Source: Brachypodium distachyon (taxonomy: Eukaryota > Streptophyta > Magnoliopsida > Poales > Poaceae). From it: a stretch of DNA of 64,000 nt. The stretch lies in NCBI RefSeq assembly GCF_000005505.3, contig NC_016133.3:17856001-17920000 (forward strand). The letters are read 5' to 3'. The notes under the pieces are model-generated. The model was not told the origin of the DNA. It saw nothing but the letters and a program-made list of their open reading frames with translations, and did no database searches. The position numbers and the translations under genes are program-made. Shown here piece after piece: positions 25,774 to 37,117 of the stretch. How positions within the stretch are numbered: the stretch's first letter is position 1; every line of letters starts with the position of its first letter.

Positions 25774-25810
25774 CTCCCTCCGTCTGGATTTGCATTAGGG
25801 ACGGAGGGAG
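25774..25810. mobile_element. Minimal Stowaway-like hairpin, 37 bp
   Basis: TA-flanked; CTCCCTCCGTC pairs with GACGGAGGGAG across a short loop. It lies about 0.9 kb upstream of the IBH1-like start codon. Confidence 0.65.
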
Positions 25811-26489
25811 TAATAAAAATTTAACTGCTTTGCAACGGTTACGAAAAACTGTTGAGATACTAATTTGTCCCCTTTTCCACACTGCGCATACCAAACTTAG
25901 CTTCAAACATAACAATACATTGACTTATAGAAAAATATTAATACTACTAAACTAGTACGGCACTCAGATAATTCGTGAAAGGCAAGGTAGGAAAATGTAA
26001 CGGTAAACACTTCCAACGGTGTTCTCATACTTTTTTTTTGAAAAAGATAATGCACACTTTATCTATATTTTGTTTACTGAACACTTTATATATAACCTCA
26101 TGTGTTTCATTATCTGTAGCCTCTTTTTAAGGGTCTTTATATTTTGTCATTAGGTGGATTTGTCAGTGCGGTCTTACCATTTTCTATCCTTGGACCAGGT
26201 GGGACAGTCAAAATTTTGTAATGTAACATCGGACAAACGCAACGTGCAATCATTTATAGGCAAAGGCATAGTTTGTACAGAATAATTTTTATTACTTACT
26301 ACACTATTTTCCTAGAAAATCTTTGTACCCGCCTACCAACATTTCTCTAAGTTCCAAATGGTGAAAGTAATACAATAATGTTAATGTTCCCTGCACACAC
26401 ACACAGACATGAAAATGAATAGAAGCTGAAGAAGGCCACATGCAAACCCAAATTAAGGCACATGCAACTTTCTTGAGCACACACCTTCT
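25811..26489. other. Promoter-distal region of the IBH1-like gene
   Basis: AT-rich, with a short CA repeat at 26393-26408. No gene. Presumed promoter sequence for the downstream gene. Confidence 0.4.
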
Positions 26490-26490
26490 T

Positions 26491-26498
26491 TATATTTA
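26491..26498 (+). promoter_or_regulatory. Probable TATA box of the IBH1-like gene
   Basis: TATATTTA lies 180 nt upstream of the ATG. It is followed by a long pyrimidine-rich leader (CT repeats at 26515-26590), a common arrangement in plant 5' UTRs. Confidence 0.5.
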
Positions 26499-26670
26499 CA
26501 TAAACCCCTCCCCTTGCTCTCTCCTACAACCATCTCAAACCCAAACACCCCCTCCTCCTCTTCTTCTTCTTCTGCTTCCATCTCCTCCCAAGAACCAAGC
26601 AAACCAGCCACCGCATTGCTCACAAGATTCTCCACACAAACGAACACCACTAGCAGTCTAGCATAACACA

Positions 26671-27228
26671 ATGCATGCCCCAACAAGTAGTAGAAAGTTC
26701 AAGAAGGCATTCATGGAGCAGCTCCTGGTGAGCCTGCAGGTGGCCGGGCTCACGTCCAAGACCATGGGCCTCCAGGAGCGCCGGGACGCCGTGCGGCTCT
26801 CCTCGGACGTGGCCATGGCGGTCGCCAGGGGCCGCGCCGCGCCCTGGGCGCGCGCGCTCGTGGCTCGGCACGCCTCAGAACGGCGCAACGAGGCGCTCCT
26901 CCGCCGCATCCTGGGCGGCGCCGGCTACGAGAGCGCGGCGGCCGCCGGCAGGAGCAGGAAGATCGTGAGGAGGTCGCACGGCGCCTGCAGGAGGAAGAGG
27001 ATCAAGAGCTCTGTGATGGCGGCGTCGAGCGGCAGCAATGGCGGGGCAATGGTGGCCAGGAGGATGGTGAAGAAGAGGCTGCAGGTGCTCAGGAAGCTTG
27101 TGCCGGGAGGGGAGGCCCTCCATGGCAGCTTCTCCTTGCTCAGCCAGGTCCTGGACTATGTGGCGTGCTTGAAGACACAGGTGGAGCTCATGCAACGCCT
27201 CTGCAAAGGATCCCCAGCTGCTGCCTAA
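26671..27228 (+). CDS. IBH1-like atypical bHLH transcriptional regulator
   Basis: Single-exon gene of 185 codons. Members of the IBH1/IBL1/AIF group are HLH proteins without a DNA-binding basic region. They form inactive heterodimers with activating bHLH factors and restrain cell elongation downstream of brassinosteroid and gibberellin signalling. The N-terminal block KFKKAFMEQLLVSLQ (residues 9-23) and the central ALVARHASERRNEALLRRIL are typical. The C-terminal HLH spans about residues 128-176 (ARRMVKKRLQVLRKLVPGG, then SFSLLSQVLDYVACLKTQVE). The basic stretch lacks the Glu that contacts the E-box. A KRIKSS-type basic cluster near residue 108 could be a nuclear signal. It is GC-rich compared with its surroundings, as is usual for intronless grass genes, and appears intact. 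Confidence 0.88.
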   Translation: MHAPTSSRKFKKAFMEQLLVSLQVAGLTSKTMGLQERRDAVRLSSDVAMAVARGRAAPWARALVARHASERRNEALLRRILGGAGYESAAAAGRSRKIVRRSHGACRRKRIKSSVMAASSGSNGGAMVARRMVKKRLQVLRKLVPGGEALHGSFSLLSQVLDYVACLKTQVELMQRLCKGSPAAA

Positions 27229-29662
27229 TTGAGGACCAGATCAGGGGTATGCATATATGATAGATCCATGTATGTTAATGTAACCATGTATTATAATGTT
27301 ATGTTTAATTAGTTTCACTGTTTTAGCAAAAAAATCAATTTCTGTTCAATTTGTTAGTACTTAATTAACTTCTTCTACGGCTCACAAACAAGGTTTGCAT
27401 GGGTAATTAGGTATATTTTATATTTTTGTAGAATGTAGATGTTCTTGTTTCTCTGGGTCCTCCAAAGTTTTCTGAATTCCCGGGTTGTTTGCTTTTTGGA
27501 GTTGATGCTAAGTGAGAGTACTGTTCAGTACCGGCTACCTGGCTCCTTTGAGTGACTGAAACATCTCTCTTCTTTTACACCAGTGTAAAAGATCTGTCCG
27601 TGGTACATTTCACTAGACAATTTCTTTTTAGCAAGAGACAATGTACGTCTCAGATTTCCGTTATCAGAAACCTCACCACTAGTAGCCCATCTGAGGACAC
27701 ATTGTTCTTGCTTCTGAACTCTGCTATCTCTCATTTCCACACTCGTAACCTTTTCCTTTTTCATTTCGGATGCAGTATCCTTTTTCTTCTATAAATTTGG
27801 AGCCTCTTCTCTAGTGTATGTTAATGTCTAATGTCTCTTCCTCCTCTGAAATATTGAAGCAGCATTCAGATTTATTTACTAGTCTCTACTGCGTTCTTTA
27901 GCTCTTCAGCAATTTTTGCCTGCAGGGAAGACACAAAATTGCCTGCAGGGGTAACTTTTTCGTACTGCATCCACTTCAGCTATTGTTTTCTCAACATTTA
28001 ACTACTCTCCGGAGCTGTAGTTTATTTCTATCTTTTGAGCAAGAATATATATGGACATTTAGGAACACAATCATAGTCTGTAATCCTGTATTATCCTGCG
28101 TTCTGACAGTTAGCGTTTTCTGTTCTTTTGGCAGGCAGAGGCTGCCAGAATTATTGCAGACATACAAATATGCATGAGAGGTGGTGAGAGGATCTAATAT
28201 AATTCCTCGAAGACACTTGTGCACAAAAAGCAAGAGGACTGGAAACTCCAGCCGTATGTGTTGATGGGAGAGAGCACAAATGGCTCCGGGAGCAAACTTA
28301 CTCTAGCTAGCTAATAGTACTAGTAGTACCACTGTAAACTATTTGTGCAAGTACATGTCAGTGCAGTGCAAAGAGATGGTTCTTGGTTTAGGCATGTCTC
28401 CTATATATAGCTAGGATGAACAAGCCAAAATCCATATATTCGGTGAAAAGAAGTTTTGGTGTTAATTATCCATTAATTATTACCAAATTTTTGTTTCTTT
28501 GGGAGGGAGAAATTAATTAACCATGCATGTAGGTATGTTGGTTCTCCAATCTCAATGGAATGGAGGTCTTCTGATGTTCAGTTTCAGTTGGTTTGCGCAA
28601 GAATATATGGCTCTAAAGTGCAGGCTTGTATGTAGTATGAGGTCAAACGCAACAACATCAGCAGCAGCAGAAGGAAGAGATGTTCACATCCATGTAAAGG
28701 ATTTTTGCAACAAAAACAAAGCTGTCTTCTTCTTGTTCAAGATAACTGATGACCAAATGGTCCTTCTAAAATTCAAGCTGAACTTATGAACTCTGATGTG
28801 GCGCAATGGCTTGGACGCCTCAATGAAGATGACTCCTTCAAATAAAACCAAAATACCCAGATAAAAAGAGGAGTGAATCCAGGTGGAGTCTTACATTTTG
28901 CCCCCACCGTTGATCGCTTAGAAAAGAAGAGTGAAGTCAACTCATGCAGTTATTTGTCTTTTCACATCAGTATCAAATCTTTTTACATGCAAACTACCGG
29001 TTCTGTCAGAAAAGAAAATGCAAACTACTACTGCTACTACTACCAAAAAAGCAAAGGAGCTCCCCTAAAAAAAAAGCAAAGGGGCTATTTTGGTAGCAAG
29101 AGCATCTCCAACAAGTATGTAAAATTTGTTTCTTGGAGAGAAATATGTTGTGCAAAATCATTATTAGCAGCACCATGGTAGGTGCATCAAAAAGTTGGCC
29201 CCTCTCTACGCACCAACCTAAAACTCTACAGGCTGCTGCTCTTGCTACCAACAGACCTAGGATTCCCTCGCACTATTGCAACTTGCATGCATGTACTCCG
29301 AGTTTGCTCAGGCAGATGATCCAATCCCATGAATATTCACATGCAAATCCCCAACCTGTGCCCTGATATTTTTTCTACTTCCTGCAGGGTTGTTCTATAA
29401 TGTCTGCAGCTAAGCTATGGTAATTAATGATAGATAGAACAGTATCCAACAGATTTATCCTTCACGGTCCCCAGACGGTTTGGTCTGGACCTGTGTTGGG
29501 TTGGGCCTGAGGGCTGAGGCAGTTCAGTGCTTGTATGTGTGAAATTGCAGCCCACTGAAACAAGACGGCAAGGCAATACTAAACTCATACAGTTCCTTAC
29601 ATTCTGCAGGAATCCTAATTTCTGAAACACCACATCTGCTCATGCAAAATTCAGCTTGCTCC
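27229..29662. other. Gene-free interval after the IBH1-like gene
   Basis: 3' UTR of the IBH1-like gene followed by AT-rich DNA with short unrelated frames. A GAGCATCTCCAACAAG phrase at 29100 resembles the terminus of common grass DNA transposons, but no partner end was identified. Confidence 0.4.
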
Positions 29663-31805
29663 TCATTTCCCAAGGCGGGAGTAGTTGTGCCGCCGGTTGT
29701 TCCGGAGCGCGCAGCAGCCGAGCCCGTAGACGACGGCGAGGAGCGGGACGAAGGCGGCGTTGAGCAAGGCGATCTTCTTCCATATCTTCTTGAGGTTCCC
29801 CAGGACGCCGGCCTTGCAGCCTTGCAGGACTGGCAGCCGTAGCAGAGCTCCGACTGGTCGTTCGACCACGAGTCGCAATCTGGGTCCATGGATGAGTCTC
29901 TGGCGCCGGCGCCGGAGACCGGGGGCTTGGTCCAGTAGGTCTCGTTCAGGTACGTGAAGTTGCAAGCCGTCGGGGGCTTGCAGCATCCAGACTGCACACA
30001 CACAAAAAAAAATTGCACAGATTTCCTTTCGGAGTTCATAACCTTTCAGAGAATGCATGTCCATATGAGATGATTATTTCAGCAAATCATTGCAAATTAT
30101 CTGAACTCTGAAGAAGCACATATGAACACATGCTCTGTGAAGTGTGCTTGTAAGACCGAATCAAGTGATGCAGAAGTCGTTGATGCAATCTTACAGTCAC
30201 TGTCCTCTTATTCCAAGCTGAGTTAGTATATAGTAAGAGTTGCCTTTGCTGATCAACTGCTATGACGTCGATCGAATTCGAAAGCTTGATGGCTTTGTCT
30301 ATCATAGCCCTTCCCTTGTGCACATCTGTGACTTTGATCAGGTCATGATAGTCGCTAAACGTCACTGAGTGATGTGCTACAAAGGTCACTACAATTCTTC
30401 AGATAATGTTGGTCAGTGTTATACAAAGGAGTTTTCACGAAATATCAAGTAACATAACATCATCATTATATCTTTATTGCTAAGTTGGGCATACAGATCT
30501 GAAGATTATAGAATCCACATAAACTTAGTTCTGTGGGTAAACCAATTTCAGTCTTACTTCTGATGAACAACTGAACAGAGTATTACTACAATAGGTCTAC
30601 AACTGGATCGAAAGATCGTATGGAAAAAAGAAATAGGTCTACAACTGTAAAGAAATGCAGCATTCGGATTGCTGAAAGAAACTGAGCAAAAATTCAGTGA
30701 AAATTCAAACATAATTTGAATTTCATAGTGAGAGGTCAGAAACCAGAGCATGAACTTTTTTTCATCCAGATAGAAGATGTGGTTTACATGGCTACAAGTG
30801 AGGTCATCAGGACGTTGCACAATCCAATGCCTTTCTTTCTTTTTCTGAACGATAAGGTGGCTTTTCTACTGATGTAAACGACATATATATATTAAAGGTG
30901 CAACCTGAGCCATTATTCAATAAATCATTTCAAGTGGTCAGCAGAGCAAAGTCATCATAAATATCTGAGAGCAGTTCAGGTGAAGAGTTCCTATTGCCTT
31001 TTGGGGGATACACGCATAACCATATGTCTGAAGAACTTATCCCCGTGATCCAACGTATGCAATGGGATGCTCAAAACTGCAAGTTTACAGCAACCAACAC
31101 TTAAAGCTGATACACGTGTACAAGAACTTAGCCTCTAAGTTTCCACTTTGCTATTTAGGCAAGCCAGATCATACTACATATAGCTGTATCAGTGCAAATG
31201 CAGAATTAACATCTCAACAATTACCCACACACAAAAAAAAGAAGCAGCAGCAATTAATAAAATCTCGCACAACCATCCAGGTGGAAGCTAATTCCCTAAA
31301 AACTCACCTGCACCGGCGAGAGATTGGCGTTGACGAACTCATCGAGCGTCCGGTTGCTCTGCAGGCTAGCCCGGCACACACCGGCCTCAACGAGGCAGCT
31401 CCTGATCCTGGCCCAGTTGCCGCCGTCCTCGACCCCGCGCCGCAGCCAGCTGGAGTAGTCCCCGAGCCGGTACTCCCTGAACCCTCTTACCGACGCGGCC
31501 TCGCCGGCGCCGGCGCTGGTTACGACGAGCGCGAAGGCGGCGAATCAGAGCGCTGCCAGGATGAGGATGCCCGTGAGGAAGAGGTAAGCCAGAGGAGCGC
31601 CGAGTACGCGCGGCGGCAGCACGCGCCCGCGAGTCCTGCGAGAAAGGTGAGGATGATGGCGGCGCCCAGGACGAGGGCCGGCGTGCGGAGGAGCCGCTCG
31701 CAGTCCGCGGCGGCGGCGCCGATGTAGATGACAGCGAATAGGACGGCCGCGCCCAGGAGGAGAGTTACGATGTTGAAGGCCGCGAAGACGGTGTTGCTGC
31801 GCCAT
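29663..31805 (-). pseudogene. Tetraspanin (TET family) pseudogene, two exons, four lesions
   Basis: Plant tetraspanins are four-pass membrane proteins that organise plasma-membrane microdomains. Exon 1 is 31308-31805 and exon 2 is 29663-29991, with good donor (CAG/GTGAGT) and acceptor (TGCAG) sites. Recognisable parts are TM1 (VFAAFNIVTLLLG), TM2 (VLGAAIILTFLAG), TM3 (LFLTGILILAAL), the large extracellular loop with the diagnostic GCCKPP motif and paired cysteines (CDSWSNDQSELCYGCQSCK), and TM4 (FVPLLAVVYGLGCC). The coding is broken four times. The ATG at 31805 is out of frame with the body by the equivalent of 2 missing nt. One nt is missing near 31587. An in-frame TGA lies at 31545-31547. 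An 8 nt tandem duplication at 29811-29826 shifts exon 2. Each lesion alone could be a base-call error, but four together suggest decay. Splice sites remain good, so loss is recent or transcription may persist. Confidence 0.82.
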
Positions 31806-32521
31806 TGGGGAGCGGTTTGTGGTGGAGGAGCAGAGCAGGGGAAAGCAGGGGAAAGCAGAGCCCAGAGAAGAGAAGCGTGCAGGGGAAAACAGGGGATGTA
31901 GTTATAGCGGGAACGGGAAGACGGAATTGGGCAACAAGCCAACGGGCCGCCCCAGGCATGGCCAGGGCCTGCCAATGGGCACGCACCTCGCAGCAGATGG
32001 TTTGATGCTCAACCAGCGGCCCGCTGCACAAATTGCTATGGATACGTCCCGGATCATCATGTTAATTATGATGCGATCAAAATTAGGAGGTTATGTGTAA
32101 AAGGTTACTCCCTCGTTTCCTATATGCAAAAATCCATAATTTTAAACTAAGCTAAAAAGATTTAACTTTGACCAAGTTTATATAAAAAAATTATCAACAT
32201 TCACAACTCTAGATTAATTTTGTTAAACCCACTGTGATACATACTTTCATATTATAAATTCCCTCAAAAAAAAACTTTGATATTATAATTATTTGATATT
32301 TTAGAATGATACTCCCTCTGATGCATAAAAAATGTCATCAACTTAGTACAAAATTTGTACCAACTTGATACAAAATGAGCGGCACTTTTTATGGATAGGA
32401 GCGAGTACGTTTTTCTACAAATTTGATCAAACTTTAAAAAAGTTTGATTTATGATAAAGATATTTTTGAGGGTTATTATGATAAAGATATGACCCCTTAT
32501 ATTTGAAACGCTGTAGTATCA
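31806..32521. other. Upstream region of the tetraspanin pseudogene, with MITE-like ends
   Basis: Presumed former promoter. A Stowaway-like left end (ACTCCCTCGTTTCC) occurs at 32105. A compact foldback lies at 32311-32406, where ACTCCCTCTGATGCATAAAAAATG pairs with the inverted right arm ending GGATAGGAGCGAGTA. No gene. Confidence 0.45.
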
Positions 32522-34593
32522 GTTTTTCTGCCTCATATTCTTCGGTGAAGAGAACCTGCAGTACAAAAGTGGCCCGGTCCTGACGTTGCATGCTCGTTGA
32601 GCTGTTGATAGAAGCACAAGAATGGTAAACACAAAGTGAGTGCGCCCTTTGCTGTTGTAATTAACCGAAACTTCGCTTCCCCACTCTGCCCTAAGTGAGC
32701 GGTTGTCCCGTAACTAAACGAACTTCGATGTGGTTGCATGATTTAGTTTTTGTCTTTTTGAACAGTTATCAATGTCCTTTGACGGCTTTGGTTCCTCATG
32801 AGACTTTATTCATTTGAACCTGCAACAGAACGTACGTACCATCTCTCCTTTCACTTCCAACCTAATGCTGTTGGTTACACTCACAGCTTACTTGCTTAAA
32901 TGATGGTTGGGCAGTCTCTACAATCTACATATTCCACTAAAATGATAAAGTTGCAGAATTGTAAAGCAAAAATGAATGGGAACAGGAATAGGCAATGGAT
33001 GAATAGAGAGGTCCCAGTGACAGTGAGAATGGTTTTTGGCCTAGTTTTCCTTATAAACGAGACAACCACGAGGGACAGGATTGCTCTCTTAATGAGGTTT
33101 CATAGGTTTACTGGGAGTTTTATTTTAAGTAAGTAGGAGTTAACTCAGTTCATTAGCAAATACTAACAGGTAGAGACGTACTTTTTCAGTTAGGATCCAC
33201 TTAGTACTCAGTTTGGTACTTCAGGCGGAGAGTAATATTAAACAAGCGAAATACTTTCTGGATATGGAACTAACTGGTACAACTTTGATTTTAGGCCAGT
33301 AGATCATTGATCTACTGTTTCCCTAAAAAAAAACTTTGATTTTAGGCAAATAGGACCTGAATCAGAGCTCCGAGCCTCCGAGTTCTCGTCAGATCCTTCT
33401 CCAACCAGCAAAACTAGCTAGAACAATTAATATTAATAAGAAAAAGACCCAATAAATTTGTTTCGGAATTTTAAAACAGCCAAACAAAGGAGACTGCCAG
33501 CTGGGACTTGCAAATGAAAATGAAAAGGTACTGTCAGGCGTCAGCACTCAATTACTCAATCATATAGAACTACGATACATGGAAGGTTTCTATTTTGAAT
33601 CATACTCAGGTAGTGTATAAATAGGAGAGGTAAATGATCACTGATAAAGAAATCAAAATAATGATCAGGCTGGGTTATCGCTGGCAAAAGAACCAATGAC
33701 AAGGCTGGGGCCGACAGTTCCCACTCTACTTTATTTTGGCATTGTTGCTGCGACATGGATCATTGCGGGTAGTAGGTCCTCGTAACATCAGTTCTTCTCC
33801 GGCCATGGTGTACTTTCTTGATCTGGGCAACTTTCAACTCAGAGTTTTATGCTCATCTAGGATCGTCATTGCCATCTCGATCAACGTGCAATTCTTTTTA
33901 CTTTTTTCCATTATGCCATTTTAATGTGAGACATATGGCACGGAAAACTCATGCTTGACTCCAAGGTCATCAAGAAATGCTTCAAATCACACGTCTTGAG
34001 ATCATTTGTGCCCCAGCCACGAACACCACCACCAATATTGACAGTTTGATGGCTGTGATAAACCTCCGGGGCTCGTTCGGTTGCAACGGGATTAGAGAGA
34101 AATTAGAGGCATTGAGGTGTATTTGAACTGCAAATCTGGCGTTCCCTGTTGATCCCCACCAGGACAGGCAGAAACGAATGAACACTAAGAGGGCAAATAT
34201 ATACATGTAAATTTTTGTTTTCCTCCAGTGTCCCAAACAGTGTTCTCTCGAGGTGTAAACCGATGCAACGGGGAGCTTCTAAACATAAATGAAAATACAG
34301 GAAAACGGAGAAGATACAAAAGGTAAACATTTCACAAAAGGAACTGCCTGTTAAACAACATATGCAAGTACTAGTGGCACCTAGTTGCTATTTAAGGAGT
34401 TCGTCTTCTATCGTACAAATGGTATCATGCATGTTTCGTGCATCTCATCACATAGTTTTGAGCGAGAAAACAGCTTAAGGAGTCTCCGAAATGAAGAAGC
34501 GGCCTACAGGATGAAGATGCTGCTTGAAAAGGCATGAAAGCCATGAATGCTGCCCAAGGAGTTTTGTTGCCGGTTCTCAGTCTGCTCTTGTAC
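32522..34593. repeat. Tandem segmental duplication, copy 1
   Basis: About 2.07 kb aligning along its length, with gaps, to 34791-36686. Matching landmarks include TTTTCTGCCTYATATTCTTC at the left end, AATGATAAAGTTGCAGAATTG at 32941 and 35576, CTTGAGATCATTT near 33996 and 36206, CCCAAACAGTRTTCTCTCGAGG near 34230 and 36332, and TCAGTCTGYTCTTGTAC at the right end. No intact gene was recognised in either copy. Confidence 0.75.
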
Positions 34594-34695
34594 GTAGACG
34601 AGACTTGTCTCAATCAGCATTACTTGTCATACGATCTAAAAAGAAAGACTATTTTGTATAAATTCTAGCTCGATGTGGTTGTGCTTCGTTAAGTA

Positions 34696-34776
34696 CTCCT
34701 CTGTCCCCAAATTCTTGTCATGTTTTCAGTACAAATGTGAACTAAAACCACGACAAGAATCTAGGAACGGAAGGAG
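34696..34776. mobile_element. Stowaway-like MITE between the duplicated segments
   Basis: TA-flanked; CTCCTCTGTCCCCAAATTCTTGTC pairs with the inverted arm GACAAGAATCTAGGAACGGAAGGAG. Confidence 0.7.
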
Positions 34777-34790
34777 TAGGAGGTTATATG

Positions 34791-36686
34791 GTTTTCTGCC
34801 TTATATTCTTCCTTGAGGAGAAGCCCTAGCAGAAAAGAGGTCCGGTCCTCAGCTTACATGGTCGTTGAGTTGTTGATAGACATAAGACAAGCAGAAGACT
34901 GCTAAAAACAAAACGGTTGTTGCGCCCTTTGGTGCTGTAAGGGCCTTCACAGTGTGTGTCAAATTGAGGTGCCAAATTGAAAATTTAGCTTTTGGCATCA
35001 CTTCATGTCACTGTGAAGAGGTTGCCAAATTAAAAAAAGATGAAACCGGATCACTTACTTGCTCCCGGTGCCAAATTTTCTTCCCTGTTGGCTGAAAGTA
35101 GACGAGGGAGGAGAGAGAATACAATTTATATATGAGTTTTAACAATGGAGGGTCCCATAAATGGAAAATTTTGGCTTTGACAACGCTGTGTTAAAATGAT
35201 ACTTTTAGCATCCCTGCCAAATAATATGAGGTGGCAAATTTAGCATTTGGCACGTTGCGGAGGCCCTGATTAAACAAAACTTCGCTGCCCAACTCTGTAT
35301 GTGCTGTTTGTCTGAACCTAGCACGATTTGCCCAAAGTGTGAGGTCGCCCGTTCACTAATTTAATTTCGATACTGGATGCATGAATTAGCTTTTGAACAT
35401 TTACCAACGGCTTGGCTCCTCATGAGACTTTTTATTCATATCAATCTGCCCCAGACAGAAAAGGTCGACGTACGTATCATCTGTCCTTGCACCTCTAACT
35501 CAATGCCGTTGGTTACATTCACAGCTTACTTGCTGCTTAAATGATGGTTAGGCAGTCTGTACATTCTCCACTAAAATGATAAAGTTGCAGAATTGTAAAG
35601 CAAAACTGAATGGAAAGAAGAATAGGCAATGGAGAGGCTCAATAAGTATGTTTTTTTTTTGCCTAGTTTCCTTATAATTACACAGGACAATCAGGAGGAA
35701 CAGACTGCTCCCTTGACGAGATTTCATAAGCAAACTGCCTAGGACAATACGAAAAGAGCTCAATAAATTTGTTTCGGAATTAGACATGCAAATGAAAAAG
35801 TATATAGGAAGCATGCAATTACAATTATAAAGAGCTAGGATACAGCAATAGACAAATGATAAACAAAATAAGGATCGGGCTGGGAGAGAAATGATCGCTG
35901 CCAAAGAACTCAGTGACCGGGCTAGGGCTGGGCCGGCTGGCACTGCCACTCTACTTTGGCACTGTGGCTGCAACATGGGTCATTGCTGGTGTGGTGCATA
36001 TTATATGCAGAGGAGTGCAACGTCCGCCTGCTTGTCATCCATGCTGGCCTTCGTCGATCACCTTCGAGTTCATGCTGAACAGTTTTGTAGCAAATTAAGA
36101 ACAAAACAAGATGAAACACTAGGAGTTAACAAGGTCCTCGTACCATCAGTTGTTCTTGTTCTTGAGTCATGGCCTATTCTGTTTGGAAAATCTCGAGTCG
36201 CTCATCTTGAGATCATTTTTGCCCCAGCAACAAACACCGCCACCTAAATTACTAGTCTGACAACTGTGATATACCTCAAGAGGGCTGCCAATGCAAACAT
36301 ACGCGAGTGAAGTTTTGTTTTCCTCCAATGTCCCAAACAGTATTCTCTCGAGGTATAAACACAGAGAACGGGGAGCTTCTAAACAAAAACGAAAATGTAG
36401 GAAAAGGCAAAAGATACAAAAGGTAAGCAATTCGCAGAAGGGACTGCGTGTTAAACAATATGCAAGTGCTAGTAGTGGAACCCAGTTGCTCTTTAAGGGG
36501 TCCATCTTCTGCAATCGGTATCATGCAAGTTTCATGCAAATCATCACATTTTTTTGAGCGAGAAGACCGCTTAAGAAGTCTCCGAAATGAATAGCTACAG
36601 GATGATGATGCAGCTTCAAAACGCATGAAAGCCATGTATGATGTTCAAAAGTGGTTCTGTTGCCAGTGCTCAGTCTGTTCTTGTAC
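34791..36686. repeat. Tandem segmental duplication, copy 2
   Basis: Second copy of the 32522-34593 segment in the same orientation, diverged by many substitutions and indels. It contains a MITE at 34941-35266 that is absent from copy 1. Both copies lie between the tetraspanin pseudogene and the 3' end of the DUF1218 gene. Confidence 0.75.
34941..35266. mobile_element. MITE (PIF/Tourist-like) inserted in duplication copy 2
   Basis: 326 bp with inverted ends GGGCCTTCACAGTG and its counterpart ...GCGGAGGCCC. It is flanked by TAA on the left and TGA on the right. Copy 1 preserves the empty site (GTAATTAACC), which supports a trinucleotide target duplication TAA with one later change. Confidence 0.7.
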
Positions 36687-37117
36687 CAGCTTTGCGCTGG
36701 ACCTAGAGGCTAGAGCTGCAGTACCATCCAGCGGTCAATAAAGATCCCTTATAGATGCTGTTTAAGTGGTTAGTTGGAGGGGGAAACGCTAGTACTGTGA
36801 TGTTGGGAGCTGTGACAATTTTGGATTTTAAAACCTACACTTTTGAATTTTCATGCATGTTCTTTAACCCAATCTACAACTGCATCTCCAATATGAAGCC
36901 CTGATAGCCAAATCACACCACACTAAAAAATCTGAGCCACAAAAGTAACATAAGGTATTACCACTAGATAGACAATGCAGTTAACAGTACAATCTCTCTA
37001 TCATTCACCATGTAGAGTAAGCACAGTACACAGAGCATCAGTTAGGTAACAGTAGTACATCATAGCTTGTAATTTACGGTAACCTCCAGGTGAACAATTA
37101 AAGCAACGAGAAGCCAC
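36687..37117. other. Region 3' of the DUF1218 gene
   Basis: AT-rich; presumed 3' UTR of the minus-strand DUF1218 gene plus intergenic DNA. No other feature seen. Confidence 0.4.

Noticed and set aside
31062..31727. Plus-strand 221-codon open frame
   Set aside because: Antisense of tetraspanin exon 1 plus intron; Ala/Glu/Arg-rich with no domain.
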